Positions 7,766 through 14,195 of a stretch of DNA of 14,195 nt are shown here, piece by piece; within the stretch, counting starts at the first letter, position 1; every line of letters starts with the position of its first letter. The stretch is taken from positions 1 to 14,195 of the forward strand of contig JALXBY010000271.1 of NCBI GenBank assembly GCA_026991215.1. Direction: 5' to 3'. Source of the stretch: Anaerolineales bacterium. GTDB taxonomy: Bacteria > Chloroflexota > Anaerolineae > Anaerolineales > DRMV01. Both the position numbers and the translations under genes were made by a program. The notes beneath the pieces were generated by a model, which saw only the letters and a program-made list of their open reading frames with translations, made no database searches and was not told the origin of the DNA.

Positions 7766-8283
7766 AAGGACTGCGCATCCTTGTCGTCGTGGGCGCCCTG
7801 GTAACCCCCCTGATTGTGGGGCTGCTGTTCACCTACGAAATCATCAAGGTGGACTGGATTAGTTTCATGGAAATCCAGCCTTCCTACCGACCCATGGAAG
7901 ACCCGTTGCCCCTGCCCCAGGGTTCGGTGCCGGTGGAGGGGCCGGCCTTCGTGCCCGGCGTGGATTGGCCCAACCCGGTGCCGGCCGATGAGGTCTCCCT
8001 GGCCCGGGGCAAGCAACTGTACCAGATTTACTGCGCGGTCTGCCATGGCCCCCAGGGGAAGGGGGATGGCGTGATGCGGGCTTACATGAAAGCCTCTCCG
8101 CCCAAAGACCTCACCGCGCAGGATGTGGCCGACAAGCCCGACGCCGCCCTCTTTGCCACCATCACCAACGGCACGGCCAACATGCCCAGTTTCCGGGACC
8201 TGACCCCGCGCGAGCGGTGGGACATCGTGAATTACCTGCGCCTGCTCCAGGGCAAACTTGCGGAGTCGGAGAGTGGTCAGTAA
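7762..8283 (+). CDS. actE: Alternative Complex III monoheme cytochrome c, ActE
   Basis: This 173-residue membrane-anchored class I cytochrome c has an N-terminal hydrophobic anchor (about residues 5-25) with no lipobox cysteine. The heme site is CAVCH (C91, C94, H95), and M141 in TANMPSF is the likely sixth ligand. The PQGKGDG segment after the heme site and the ERWDIVNYLR helix are typical of this fold. It would accept electrons from ActA and hand them to an oxidase or soluble carrier. The ATG at 7762 overlaps the actD stop by 4 bp. Confidence 0.9.
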   Translation: MKGLRILVVVGALVTPLIVGLLFTYEIIKVDWISFMEIQPSYRPMEDPLPLPQGSVPVEGPAFVPGVDWPNPVPADEVSLARGKQLYQIYCAVCHGPQGKGDGVMRAYMKASPPKDLTAQDVADKPDAALFATITNGTANMPSFRDLTPRERWDIVNYLRLLQGKLAESESGQ

Positions 8284-8309
8284 CCCCATGAAGAGGAGGA
8301 GTGTTCCCT

Positions 8310-8906
8310 ATGCGTAAGTCGGTGCTTTTCATCGTTTTGGGTTTGGGCCTCATGGCATTGGGGTTGGCCGGATGTGGGTTGCAGGGTACGCCGGATTTCT
8401 CCCGTGCGGAACATACACCCATCCCCACGCTGCCCAAGGCCACCATGCCCCCGGTGGAGGAGGCCTTGGAGCAACAAGCCGAACAGGCCGGCCCGGCCAC
8501 GACCCCCTGCCGCACCACGCCCGTGGACGTCCTCGTCGCCTGGTTCGATGCCGGGCTGCCCGGACCTGATGGCGACCCCTTCACCATGACCGACCTGGAC
8601 GGCAACACCTGCCAGCTCACCTTCGACGACGTGATGTACGTGTTCTCCTCGCCGGGCATCTGGTACGAAAACTCGCCGTCCTGCACCAGTTGCCATTCCG
8701 GAGACCCGGAGAGCGCATTGGGTCAGTTGAGCCTGGATTCGTACGAGAACATCACGGCCAAAGAGGAAACCGTCGGCGGCGGGGACTGGGAGGCATCCCA
8801 CCTCTACGACCGCCTGGTCGTGCGCAAGGACATGCCCCTGGGCCGGCCGGCCGACAGCCCCGAAAAAGGCCTGGAGATTTTCGTCGGCCAGGTGGTGCAG
8901 GAATAA
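8310..8906 (+). CDS. Monoheme c-type lipoprotein at the end of the act operon
   Basis: This 198-residue protein is not a named subunit I recognise. A lipoprotein signal (hydrophobic stretch then LAGC, C22) predicts an outer-face lipid anchor. A Pro/Glu-rich linker follows (about residues 30-60). One heme c site lies at C125-T-S-C128-H129 in SCTSCHSGD, and M175 in KDMPLGRP is a plausible sixth ligand. The SYENITA, GGGDWEASHLYDRL and KDMP order resembles cytochrome domains in which a CXXCH is followed by a loop ending in a Met-Pro. Two further cysteines (TPCRT and NTCQL) could form a disulfide. The ATG at 8310 has GAGGAGGAG at 8293-8301; a GTG at 8301 lies inside that site. It is 26 bp after actE and directly before the terminator, so it is probably co-expressed with ACIII. 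It may be an added heme subunit or a tethered carrier. It stands where actF or actG usually is but resembles neither. Confidence 0.8.
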   Translation: MRKSVLFIVLGLGLMALGLAGCGLQGTPDFSRAEHTPIPTLPKATMPPVEEALEQQAEQAGPATTPCRTTPVDVLVAWFDAGLPGPDGDPFTMTDLDGNTCQLTFDDVMYVFSSPGIWYENSPSCTSCHSGDPESALGQLSLDSYENITAKEETVGGGDWEASHLYDRLVVRKDMPLGRPADSPEKGLEIFVGQVVQE

Positions 8907-8942
8907 ACCGGTTGGGACCGGCCTATCGTTCCACCTGAACCC

Positions 8943-8974
8943 AAAGGCGGGGCAGCCATGGGCCCCGCCTTTTT
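8943..8974 (+). terminator. Rho-independent terminator of the act operon
   Basis: An 11-bp perfect stem (AAAGGCGGGGC at 8943-8953 with GCCCCGCCTTT at 8962-8972) closes an 8-base loop and is followed by a T tract ending at 8974. A smaller hairpin, CCGGT-TGGG-ACCGG at 8908-8921, lies just after the stop codon. Confidence 0.92.
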
Positions 8975-8984
8975 CGTTGCCGGG

Positions 8985-8990
8985 TATAAT
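8985..8990 (+). promoter_or_regulatory. -10 element TATAAT for the lipid kinase operon
   Basis: A perfect TATAAT lies 11 bp after the terminator T tract. No clear -35 hexamer is present, since that position falls in the terminator stem. A start about 7 bp downstream would give a leader of about 19 bases to the GTG at 9016. Confidence 0.5.
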
Positions 8991-9015
8991 GGCCCCGGTT
9001 TCGGGAGGTCCCAAG

Positions 9016-9924
9016 GTGCTCTGGGTGATTTTCAACCCGGCTTCCAACCGGGGACGCGCGGCCCGCTGGCGCGAGCGCATCGAACAGGCCTTGAAGCAAG
9101 CGGACCTGCCCTTTCGCCTTTCCCTTTCCCAAAAGCCCGGAGACCCCATACGCCTGGCCCAGGCCGCAGTGGAACAGGGCGCGACCTGCCTTGTGGCCGC
9201 CGGCGGCGACGGCACCGTGGGCGAGGTGGTCAACGGCATCGCCCGGGCTCTGGGCTACGAAGCCGAGCGCTGGCCGGCCCTGGGCATCCTGCCCCTGGGT
9301 TCGGCCAACGACCTCGCGGCCAACCTGGGCCTGCCCCAGGACCCCATCCAGGCCGTCCAGGTCCTGGCCCGGCCCCGGATGCGGCCCATGGACGTGCTTC
9401 AGGTCAACGAGTGGGCCTTTGTGAACAACGCGGCCCTGGGCATGGAGCCGCGGGTGACCCTGCTGGAAAAGCGCATCCGTCGGGTGCACGGCGTGTTGCG
9501 GTACGTGCTGGCCGCGTTCTGGGTGCTGGCCCGGCCCCAGCACTGGCAGGCCGAGATGCACTGGGAAGGCGGCGCGTACCGGGGGCCGGTGACCCTGGTT
9601 TCCGTGGGCAACTTCCCCCGAACCGGCGGCGCGTTCTACCCCACACCCCACGCGGACGGTTTCGACGGTCGTCTGACCTTCATGTTTGGCTACGTGCCTT
9701 CCCGCCTCCGGGTGGTGCGGCTGCTTTTGCAGGCCATGCGGCCGGAAGGCGCCCACGTACAGCACCCCGCGGTGCACGAGGTGCACAGCCCCTGGTTGCG
9801 GGTCCGGCTCGCTCCCCCTTCCCCCATGCACGCGGATGGCGAAATCCGAACCACCGGGGGCCAAGGCTTCGACTTCCGGACCTGGCCCGGACGCATCCCC
9901 ATCTGCCTGGACGCAGCCCGATGA
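9016..9924 (+). CDS. Diacylglycerol kinase family lipid kinase
   Basis: This 302-residue protein belongs to the DAGK catalytic family (YegS/BmrU/DgkB-like), which phosphorylates diacylglycerol or a related lipid with ATP. The first strand is LWVIFNPASNRG with the conserved NP. The nucleotide-binding GGDGTVGEV is at G63-V71, and the LPLGSANDLA segment matches the family LGTGNDFA. The C-terminal half is a beta-rich domain ending with a DGEI-type motif (HADGEIRT). I place the start at GTG 9016, which has GGGAGGT at 9003-9009 with a 6-base gap. The ATG at 8989 overlaps the TATAAT and has no ribosome binding site. It opens a three-gene operon and its stop overlaps the next start (ATGA). Length matches the family (about 300). 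Confidence 0.88.
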   Translation: MLWVIFNPASNRGRAARWRERIEQALKQADLPFRLSLSQKPGDPIRLAQAAVEQGATCLVAAGGDGTVGEVVNGIARALGYEAERWPALGILPLGSANDLAANLGLPQDPIQAVQVLARPRMRPMDVLQVNEWAFVNNAALGMEPRVTLLEKRIRRVHGVLRYVLAAFWVLARPQHWQAEMHWEGGAYRGPVTLVSVGNFPRTGGAFYPTPHADGFDGRLTFMFGYVPSRLRVVRLLLQAMRPEGAHVQHPAVHEVHSPWLRVRLAPPSPMHADGEIRTTGGQGFDFRTWPGRIPICLDAAR

Positions 9925-10616
9925 CCCCCAAACAGCGGCTTCAACGCTGGGTGTTCCGCTTCCTGGACTGGCTCTATACCCAGGGCGCGGTCTTCTACGA
10001 CCTGGTCGCGGCTGCCGTTTCCCTCGGCCGGTGGACGGATTGGGTGCGCTCCATGGCCCTCTGGCCCGAGGCCCAGCCCCACGCGCGGGTGTTGGAACTG
10101 GGGTGCGGCCCCGGCCACCTGCTTCAGGAGAGTCTGGAAAAGGGCTTCTGGGCCGTGGGCGTCGATGCCAGCCCCAACATGTTGCGGCTGGCCCGGCGTC
10201 GTCTGAAGGCCAGGAATTTGCCCATACGTCTGGTGCGCGCCCGGGCCCAGGACCTGCCCTTCCCCGATGCCTTCTTCGACCGGGTGGTGGCGTCCTTCCC
10301 CACCGCGTACATCGTCGAACCCGACACCTTGTGGGAAATCGCACGGGTGTTGCGCCCCCAGGGGCGGGTGGACGTGCTCATGGCGGCTTCTTTCCCCTGG
10401 TTGAACCGCCTGGAACGGCTGTTGGGCCTGGACGCCCAGGATACGATGGACCAATTGGAAGGCCGCTTCCGCCTGTGGAGAGACCTGGGCGTAACCTATA
10501 CGGTGCACCTGTACCCCCTGCCCGGCGGCGCGCAGGGCTTGGTGGTCAGCGGCTGGAAGACCGTGGAAACCCCACAAGGGGCCAATACGCTTCTCCAGGG
10601 GAGCAGGACGGCATGA
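9921..10616 (+). CDS. Class I SAM-dependent methyltransferase
   Basis: This 231-residue protein has the Rossmann methyltransferase motifs: motif I VLELGCGPGHLL (residues 57-68), an acidic end to strand 2 in GVDASPNML, AQDLPFPDAFFDRVVASF for motif II/post II, and a following LRPQGRVDVL. The N-terminus is basic and aromatic (RLQRWVFRFLDWLY), as in membrane-associated methyltransferases of the UbiE-like group. The substrate is unknown; since it is coupled to a lipid kinase, a lipid or quinone substrate is possible, but that is a guess from context. ATGA overlaps couple it to the genes on both sides. Confidence 0.87.
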   Translation: MTPKQRLQRWVFRFLDWLYTQGAVFYDLVAAAVSLGRWTDWVRSMALWPEAQPHARVLELGCGPGHLLQESLEKGFWAVGVDASPNMLRLARRRLKARNLPIRLVRARAQDLPFPDAFFDRVVASFPTAYIVEPDTLWEIARVLRPQGRVDVLMAASFPWLNRLERLLGLDAQDTMDQLEGRFRLWRDLGVTYTVHLYPLPGGAQGLVVSGWKTVETPQGANTLLQGSRTA

Positions 10617-11362
10617 CCGCGCGCTACCCCTCGCGATGGGTCGTGCACCTTGCAGTGGCCAAAGTGCCCAAGTTCGGCGTGGCCCAAAGCGGCGATACGG
10701 TGGAAATCATCGAACGGCCCGATGGTGGCCTCTCCGCGGTCATGGCCGATGGGCAGCGCTCCGGGCCTTCGGCCAAGGCCGTGGCCAACCTGGTGGTGCG
10801 GCGGGTGATTGGCCTCTTGGCCGAAGGCGTGCGGGACGGCGCGGCCGCCCGTGCTGCGGCCGATACCCTCTACATGGCCCGGCAGGGTCGGGTGCAGGCT
10901 TCCCTGCACATCCTTTCCGCGGACATGGCCTCCCAGACCCTGGTCGTGGTGCGCAACACGCCCCTCCCCGTATGGGTCTGGCGGGAGGGCCATCTGGAGG
11001 CCCTGGACGAGCCGGCCCAGCCCCTGGGCCTGCAACGCTACACCCGACCCGTGGTGCGGGAGTTCCCCTTCCGGCCCGAGACCTACATCCTGGCCTATAC
11101 CGACGGCCTGGCCTACGCGGGGCAGCGGCGGGGCCGGGACCTGAACCTTCCCCAGACCTTCACCCAGGCCCTGCAGCGGTTCCCCGGCCAGCCCCAGGCC
11201 GTGGTGGATGCGCTGCTGGACCAGGCCCTGGAAGCCGAGGCCCACTGCCCCGCGGACGACATCAGCGTGATGTTGCTCTACCTTTCCCATGAGCCGGGCG
11301 GCGACCATCCGCCGGTCCGCCGGCTGGCCGCACGAATGCCCCTGCCGCCCGTAAACCTGTAA
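10613..11362 (+). CDS. SpoIIE/PP2C-type serine phosphatase domain protein
   Basis: This 249-residue protein is a stand-alone PP2C-family catalytic domain of the SpoIIE type. Metal-binding acidic motifs are in place: ADG at D46-G47, AYTDGL at D164-G165 and DDISVM at D215-D216. Between them lie SGPSAKAVANLVVRR and the VVRNTPLPVWVW strand. Such proteins dephosphorylate anti-sigma-factor antagonists or similar partners; no sensor domain or membrane segment is attached and no partner gene is in view. The ATG at 10613 overlaps the methyltransferase stop (ATGA). The frame is open further upstream, but that part is a shadow of the methyltransferase. The TAA stop is followed after 2 bp by a heptad repeat array. 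Confidence 0.82.
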   Translation: MTARYPSRWVVHLAVAKVPKFGVAQSGDTVEIIERPDGGLSAVMADGQRSGPSAKAVANLVVRRVIGLLAEGVRDGAAARAAADTLYMARQGRVQASLHILSADMASQTLVVVRNTPLPVWVWREGHLEALDEPAQPLGLQRYTRPVVREFPFRPETYILAYTDGLAYAGQRRGRDLNLPQTFTQALQRFPGQPQAVVDALLDQALEAEAHCPADDISVMLLYLSHEPGGDHPPVRRLAARMPLPPVNL

Positions 11363-11364
11363 CC

Positions 11365-11448
11365 CGACGACCACCGACCACCGACCATCGACGACCGACG
11401 AACGACCATCGACCACCGACCAACGACCACCGACCATCGACGAACGAC
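11365..11448 (+). repeat. Degenerate 7-bp tandem array, unit NNNCGAC
   Basis: Exactly 12 heptads fill 84 bases: CGACGAC, CACCGAC twice, CATCGAC, GACCGAC, GAACGAC, CATCGAC, CACCGAC, CAACGAC, CACCGAC, CATCGAC and GAACGAC. The last four bases (CGAC) never vary; the first three do. The array starts 2 bp after the phosphatase stop codon and ends 6 bp before the AGGAG of the DUF192 gene. It has the same organisation as the array at 5646-5761 but a different fixed tetramer. Confidence 0.92.
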
Positions 11449-11465
11449 GCCCCCAGGAGTCCACC

Positions 11466-11870
11466 GTGGCCCAAAACCCCTGGTTCCGTGTGGAAAACCT
11501 GACCCGGCCCCTGGCCCGGCCCTTGCGGGTGCAGGCCTGCCAGACTTTCTTCTGCCGCTTGCGGGGCCTGATGGCGCGGCCGACCCTGCCCGTGGAGCAG
11601 GGCCTGCTCTTCCTCTGGCCCCGGCCTACCCGCTGGGGCGCGGCCGTGCACATGTTCTTCATGCGCTTCCCCCTGGCCCTGGTCTGGCTGGATGCCCAGG
11701 ACACCGTGGTGGACGTGCGACCGGCCTACCCCTGGCGCACCATCGCGGTGCCCAAAGCCCCGGCCACCCGGCTTTTGGAACTGGCGTTGGCCCGGCTCCC
11801 CGAATTCCAGCCAGGGGACCGGGTGCGTCTGGTGGAGGATGCCCGTGCATCCACGGTGCGGCCCGGTTGA
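11466..11870 (+). CDS. DUF192 family protein
   Basis: This 134-residue protein matches the DUF192 pattern: RLRGLMARPTL near residues 31-41, LLFLWP, then H62-MFFM-RFPLALVWLD in place of the usual HSxWMxxTxxPLDVxFLD, WRTIAVPKAPATRLLELALA and a closing GDRVRL. No signal peptide is seen, although many family members have one. The function of the family is not established. The GTG at 11466 is chosen because AGGAG at 11455-11459 is 6 bases away. It lies 18 bp before zwf, so they are probably cotranscribed. Confidence 0.83.
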   Translation: MAQNPWFRVENLTRPLARPLRVQACQTFFCRLRGLMARPTLPVEQGLLFLWPRPTRWGAAVHMFFMRFPLALVWLDAQDTVVDVRPAYPWRTIAVPKAPATRLLELALARLPEFQPGDRVRLVEDARASTVRPG

Positions 11871-11888
11871 GCCAACAGGAGGTGCAGC

Positions 11889-13328
11889 ATGGCAAAGGAA
11901 CCCCTGCCCACGACCCTGGTCATCTTTGGCGCATCGGGGGATTTGACCCGGCGCAAACTCATCCCCGCCCTGTTCAGCCTTTCCTGTGAGGGCCAGTTGC
12001 CGGAGAACCTGGAAGTCATCGGCGTGGCCCGCACGCCCATGGACGACGAGGCCTTCCGAAAGACCGCGCTGGAAGCCCTGGCCCGCTTCAGCCGCTACAA
12101 GCCCGACCAGTGCCCCAACTGGCCCCGCTTTTCCCAGCGCCTGTTCTACCTGACCGGCCGCTACGACGACCCCGAAACCTACCGCCGTCTGGGGCAGCGG
12201 CTGCGGGGCAACGCGCTCTTCCATCTGGCCCTGCCACCTTCCCTGTATGCCACCGTGGTCCGCATGTTGGGCGAGGCCGGCCTCAACCGCAGCGAGCGGG
12301 GCTGGCGGCGCATCATCATCGAGAAGCCCTTTGGCCATGACCTGACCAGCGCGCGGGAACTCAACCAGGTGGTGCAGCAGGTCTTCCCGGAAGAGAACAT
12401 CTACCGCATCGACCACTACCTGGGCAAGGAGACGGTGCAGAACATCCTGGCCTTTCGCTTTGCCAACGCGATTTTCGAACCCCTCTGGAACCGGCACTAC
12501 GTGGACAACGTCCAGATTACCGTGGCCGAATCCGAGAGCGTCGGGCACCGGGGCGGCTACTACGACGAAGTGGGCGTCCTGCGGGATATGTTCCAGAATC
12601 ACCTGTTCCAACTGCTGACCCTCATCGCCATGGAGCCGCCGGCCGCGTTCAACGCCAAAGCCCTGCGGGATGAAAAGGTCAAGGTGCTGCAGGCCATCGC
12701 ACCCATCACCGAGACGGTGCGGGGCCAGTACCTGGGCTACCGGCAGGAGCCGGGGGTGCATCCCCAATCGACCACGGCCACCTTTGCCGCACTCAAAATC
12801 GAAATCGAGAACTGGCGCTGGCAGGGCGTTCCCTTTTACCTGCGTTCGGGCAAGCGTATGGCCCGCCGGGTGAGTTACATCGCCATCGAGTTCAAGCGGG
12901 TCCCTCACTGGCTGTTCTCCTACCCCGAAGGCGCGGAGATTCCCCCCAACCTGCTTTACCTGTGCCTCCAGCCCGATGAGGGCATCCACCTGCGCTTCGA
13001 AGTCAAGGTGCCGGGGACGGAGATGGTCACCCGGTCGGTGGACATGAAGTTCAGTTATGCCGAGGACCTGGGCGCGCGCTCCCTGCCCGAAGCCTACGAG
13101 CGGCTGCTCATGGACGCGCTGCAGGGGGATGCCAGCCTGTTCGCCCGGTCCGACGAAATCGAAAAGGCCTGGGCTCTCATCGACCCCGTCCTGGTCATGT
13201 GGGAGAAGGCCAACCGGCCGCCCCTGGCCATCTACCGACCGGGCACCTGGGGACCGCCCGAAGCCAACCTGCTCCTGCACCAGGATGGGAGGAAGTGGAA
13301 CTATGGATGCATGCCCGAAATGGCGTGA
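11889..13328 (+). CDS. zwf: Glucose-6-phosphate 1-dehydrogenase
   Basis: This 479-residue cytoplasmic enzyme oxidises glucose 6-phosphate to 6-phosphogluconolactone and makes NADPH, the entry step of the oxidative pentose phosphate pathway. The nucleotide-binding motif is GASGDLTRRKL (residues 14-24), EKPFG is at 145-149 and the active-site signature RIDHYLGK is at 173-180 with catalytic H176. The C-terminal domain is intact, and length is near the usual 480-510. The ATG at 11889 is preceded by AGGAGGT at 11877-11883. Its end overlaps pgl by 26 bp. Confidence 0.97.
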   Translation: MAKEPLPTTLVIFGASGDLTRRKLIPALFSLSCEGQLPENLEVIGVARTPMDDEAFRKTALEALARFSRYKPDQCPNWPRFSQRLFYLTGRYDDPETYRRLGQRLRGNALFHLALPPSLYATVVRMLGEAGLNRSERGWRRIIIEKPFGHDLTSARELNQVVQQVFPEENIYRIDHYLGKETVQNILAFRFANAIFEPLWNRHYVDNVQITVAESESVGHRGGYYDEVGVLRDMFQNHLFQLLTLIAMEPPAAFNAKALRDEKVKVLQAIAPITETVRGQYLGYRQEPGVHPQSTTATFAALKIEIENWRWQGVPFYLRSGKRMARRVSYIAIEFKRVPHWLFSYPEGAEIPPNLLYLCLQPDEGIHLRFEVKVPGTEMVTRSVDMKFSYAEDLGARSLPEAYERLLMDALQGDASLFARSDEIEKAWALIDPVLVMWEKANRPPLAIYRPGTWGPPEANLLLHQDGRKWNYGCMPEMA

Positions 13329-14061
13329 ACTTGCGGGGCCAGGCCCCACGCGGCACGTCCTCTACCGCTGCCCCGATGGGGCAACCCTGGCCCAGGCCGT
13401 GGTAGCGGACTTCCGCGAAAGCCTGGCGGACGTCCTGCGCAGGCACGAGGCTGCCTACATCGCCCTGGCCGGAGGGAACACGCCCAGGGAAGCCTACCGC
13501 CTGCTGGCCCAAACCGGTCGCGGGTTGCCCTGGCATCGCATCCACGTGTTTTGGACCGACGAGCGGGGTGTGCCGGCCACACATCCCCGCAGCAACTACC
13601 GGATGGTGTGGGAGACCCTCCTGGCCCATGTCCCGATTCCGGAGGAAAACATCCACCGGGTGCCCACGGAACTTGGGCCGGAGGCCGCGGCCGAGGCCTA
13701 CGACCAGGCCCTTGCATCCCTGCCCCGGCCCCTGGATTGGGTGCTGTTGGGCATGGGGGCCGATGGGCATACGGCATCCCTCTTCCCCCATACGCCGGTG
13801 TTGAAGGAAAGGACGCGGCGGGCCGCGGCCGTGTTTCCCCAAAACACCCCCGAATGGCGGGTGACCCTGACGTACCCGGTGCTGAACGCGGCCGCGCGGG
13901 TGCGGGTGCTGGTGCAGGGGGAAGGAAAGGCCGAGGCCCTGGCCCGCGCGCTCCTGGGGCCGTACGAGCCCGAAGCCCTGCCCATTCAGGGGGTCCGGCC
14001 GGCCACCGGCCTGGTCTGGTTCCTGGACGAGGCCGCGGCCGCGTGGCTCGATGCCGGGTGA
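13303..14061 (+). CDS. pgl: 6-phosphogluconolactonase, DevB type
   Basis: This 252-residue enzyme hydrolyses 6-phosphogluconolactone, the product of the upstream zwf enzyme. Motifs are ALAGGNTPREAY (residues 54-65), WTDERGVP with SNYRM (from 84) and LLGMGADGHTASLFP (148-162), all diagnostic for the DevB/Pgl family. The frame is open back into zwf, but the ATG at 13303 has GGGAGG at 13287-13292 and gives a normal length. It overlaps the zwf end by 26 bp in another frame, which suggests coupled translation and matched enzyme levels. The first 17 residues (MDACPKWRELAGPGPTR) are not typical of the family and may be a lineage-specific extension. Confidence 0.94.
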   Translation: MDACPKWRELAGPGPTRHVLYRCPDGATLAQAVVADFRESLADVLRRHEAAYIALAGGNTPREAYRLLAQTGRGLPWHRIHVFWTDERGVPATHPRSNYRMVWETLLAHVPIPEENIHRVPTELGPEAAAEAYDQALASLPRPLDWVLLGMGADGHTASLFPHTPVLKERTRRAAAVFPQNTPEWRVTLTYPVLNAAARVRVLVQGEGKAEALARALLGPYEPEALPIQGVRPATGLVWFLDEAAAAWLDAG

Positions 14062-14084
14062 AGGTGCCTTGCGGGGGCGGCGAC

Positions 14085-14195
14085 GTGCGCGCACGGCTGT
14101 GGGGCTTGCTCGCGTTGGTGTTGGCCCTGTTTCTCCCGGCCCAACGTGTGGCCCAGGGTGAGGCGGAACTGTGCCTGTGGAAAGGGGGGACCCTC
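14085..14195 (+). CDS. N-terminus of an exported protein, 3' partial
   Basis: A frame open to the window end starts with GTG at 14085 and reads MRARLWGLLALVLALF followed by LPAQRVAQGEAELC. That is a classic signal peptide: two arginines, a leucine-rich core and a likely cleavage after AQG or RVA. Other in-frame GTG starts lie at 14058 (overlapping the pgl stop as GTGA) and 14064, and would add up to 9 residues. No strong ribosome binding site decides between them. Too little of the mature protein is present to name a function. Confidence 0.55.
   Translation, partial: MRARLWGLLALVLALFLPAQRVAQGEAELCLWKGGTL

Noticed and set aside
8958..9920. Upstream extension of the methyltransferase frame to about 550 codons
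   Set aside because: This part overlaps the lipid kinase in another frame, is Gly/Pro/Arg-rich and has no motifs. The ATG at 9921 gives a normal methyltransferase.
9686..10612. Upstream extension of the phosphatase frame
   Set aside because: It runs antiphase through the methyltransferase and kinase with low-complexity translation. The ATG at 10613 with ATGA coupling is the natural start.
11262..13349. 695-codon open frame on the minus strand
   Set aside because: It is antisense to zwf and DUF192 and runs through the heptad array, which translates into a repeating VDGRWSVV-like pattern. This is a shadow.

Overview
The window reads as a piece of a GC-rich bacterial chromosome, most likely from Chloroflexota (an Anaerolineae or Thermofonsia-like lineage). 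This placement is an inference. It rests on the Alternative Complex III operon, the dense plus-strand operons with strong GGAGG-type ribosome binding sites, and the degenerate heptanucleotide arrays between genes. All real genes are on the + strand; the long minus-strand open frames are GC-driven shadows.

Layout. (1) 1-1877: two overlapping glycosyltransferase-type genes, the first cut by the window edge. (2) 1878-2123: a regulatory gap with a GTGA-N6-TCAC palindrome and an extended -10 candidate. (3) 2124-8906: an act operon for Alternative Complex III, a quinol:electron-acceptor oxidoreductase that replaces cytochrome bc1. It holds a pentaheme cytochrome (actA), a Tat-exported molybdopterin-fold protein (actB1), a four-cluster Fe-S protein (actB2), one NrfD-type membrane protein (actC), a DUF3341 protein (actD), a monoheme cytochrome (actE) and a further monoheme c-type lipoprotein. 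It ends in a strong intrinsic terminator at 8943-8974. No second NrfD protein (actF) is present. (4) 9016-11362: a translationally coupled trio of lipid kinase, SAM methyltransferase and SpoIIE/PP2C-type phosphatase, driven by a perfect TATAAT 11 bp after the terminator. (5) 11466-14061: a DUF192 protein, glucose-6-phosphate dehydrogenase (zwf) and 6-phosphogluconolactonase (pgl), which are the first two steps of the oxidative pentose phosphate pathway. (6) 14085 to the end: the start of an exported protein.

How the genes work together: ActC would oxidise menaquinol in the membrane. Electrons would pass through the Fe-S clusters of ActB2 to the hemes of ActA and ActE, and perhaps to the terminal lipoprotein cytochrome, on the way to an oxidase encoded elsewhere. 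The zwf-pgl pair supplies NADPH. The most unusual features are the reduced ACIII gene set with an added lipoprotein cytochrome, the actB1/actB2 junction held apart by a single in-frame stop, and two heptad repeat arrays, each ending at the ribosome binding site of the next gene.
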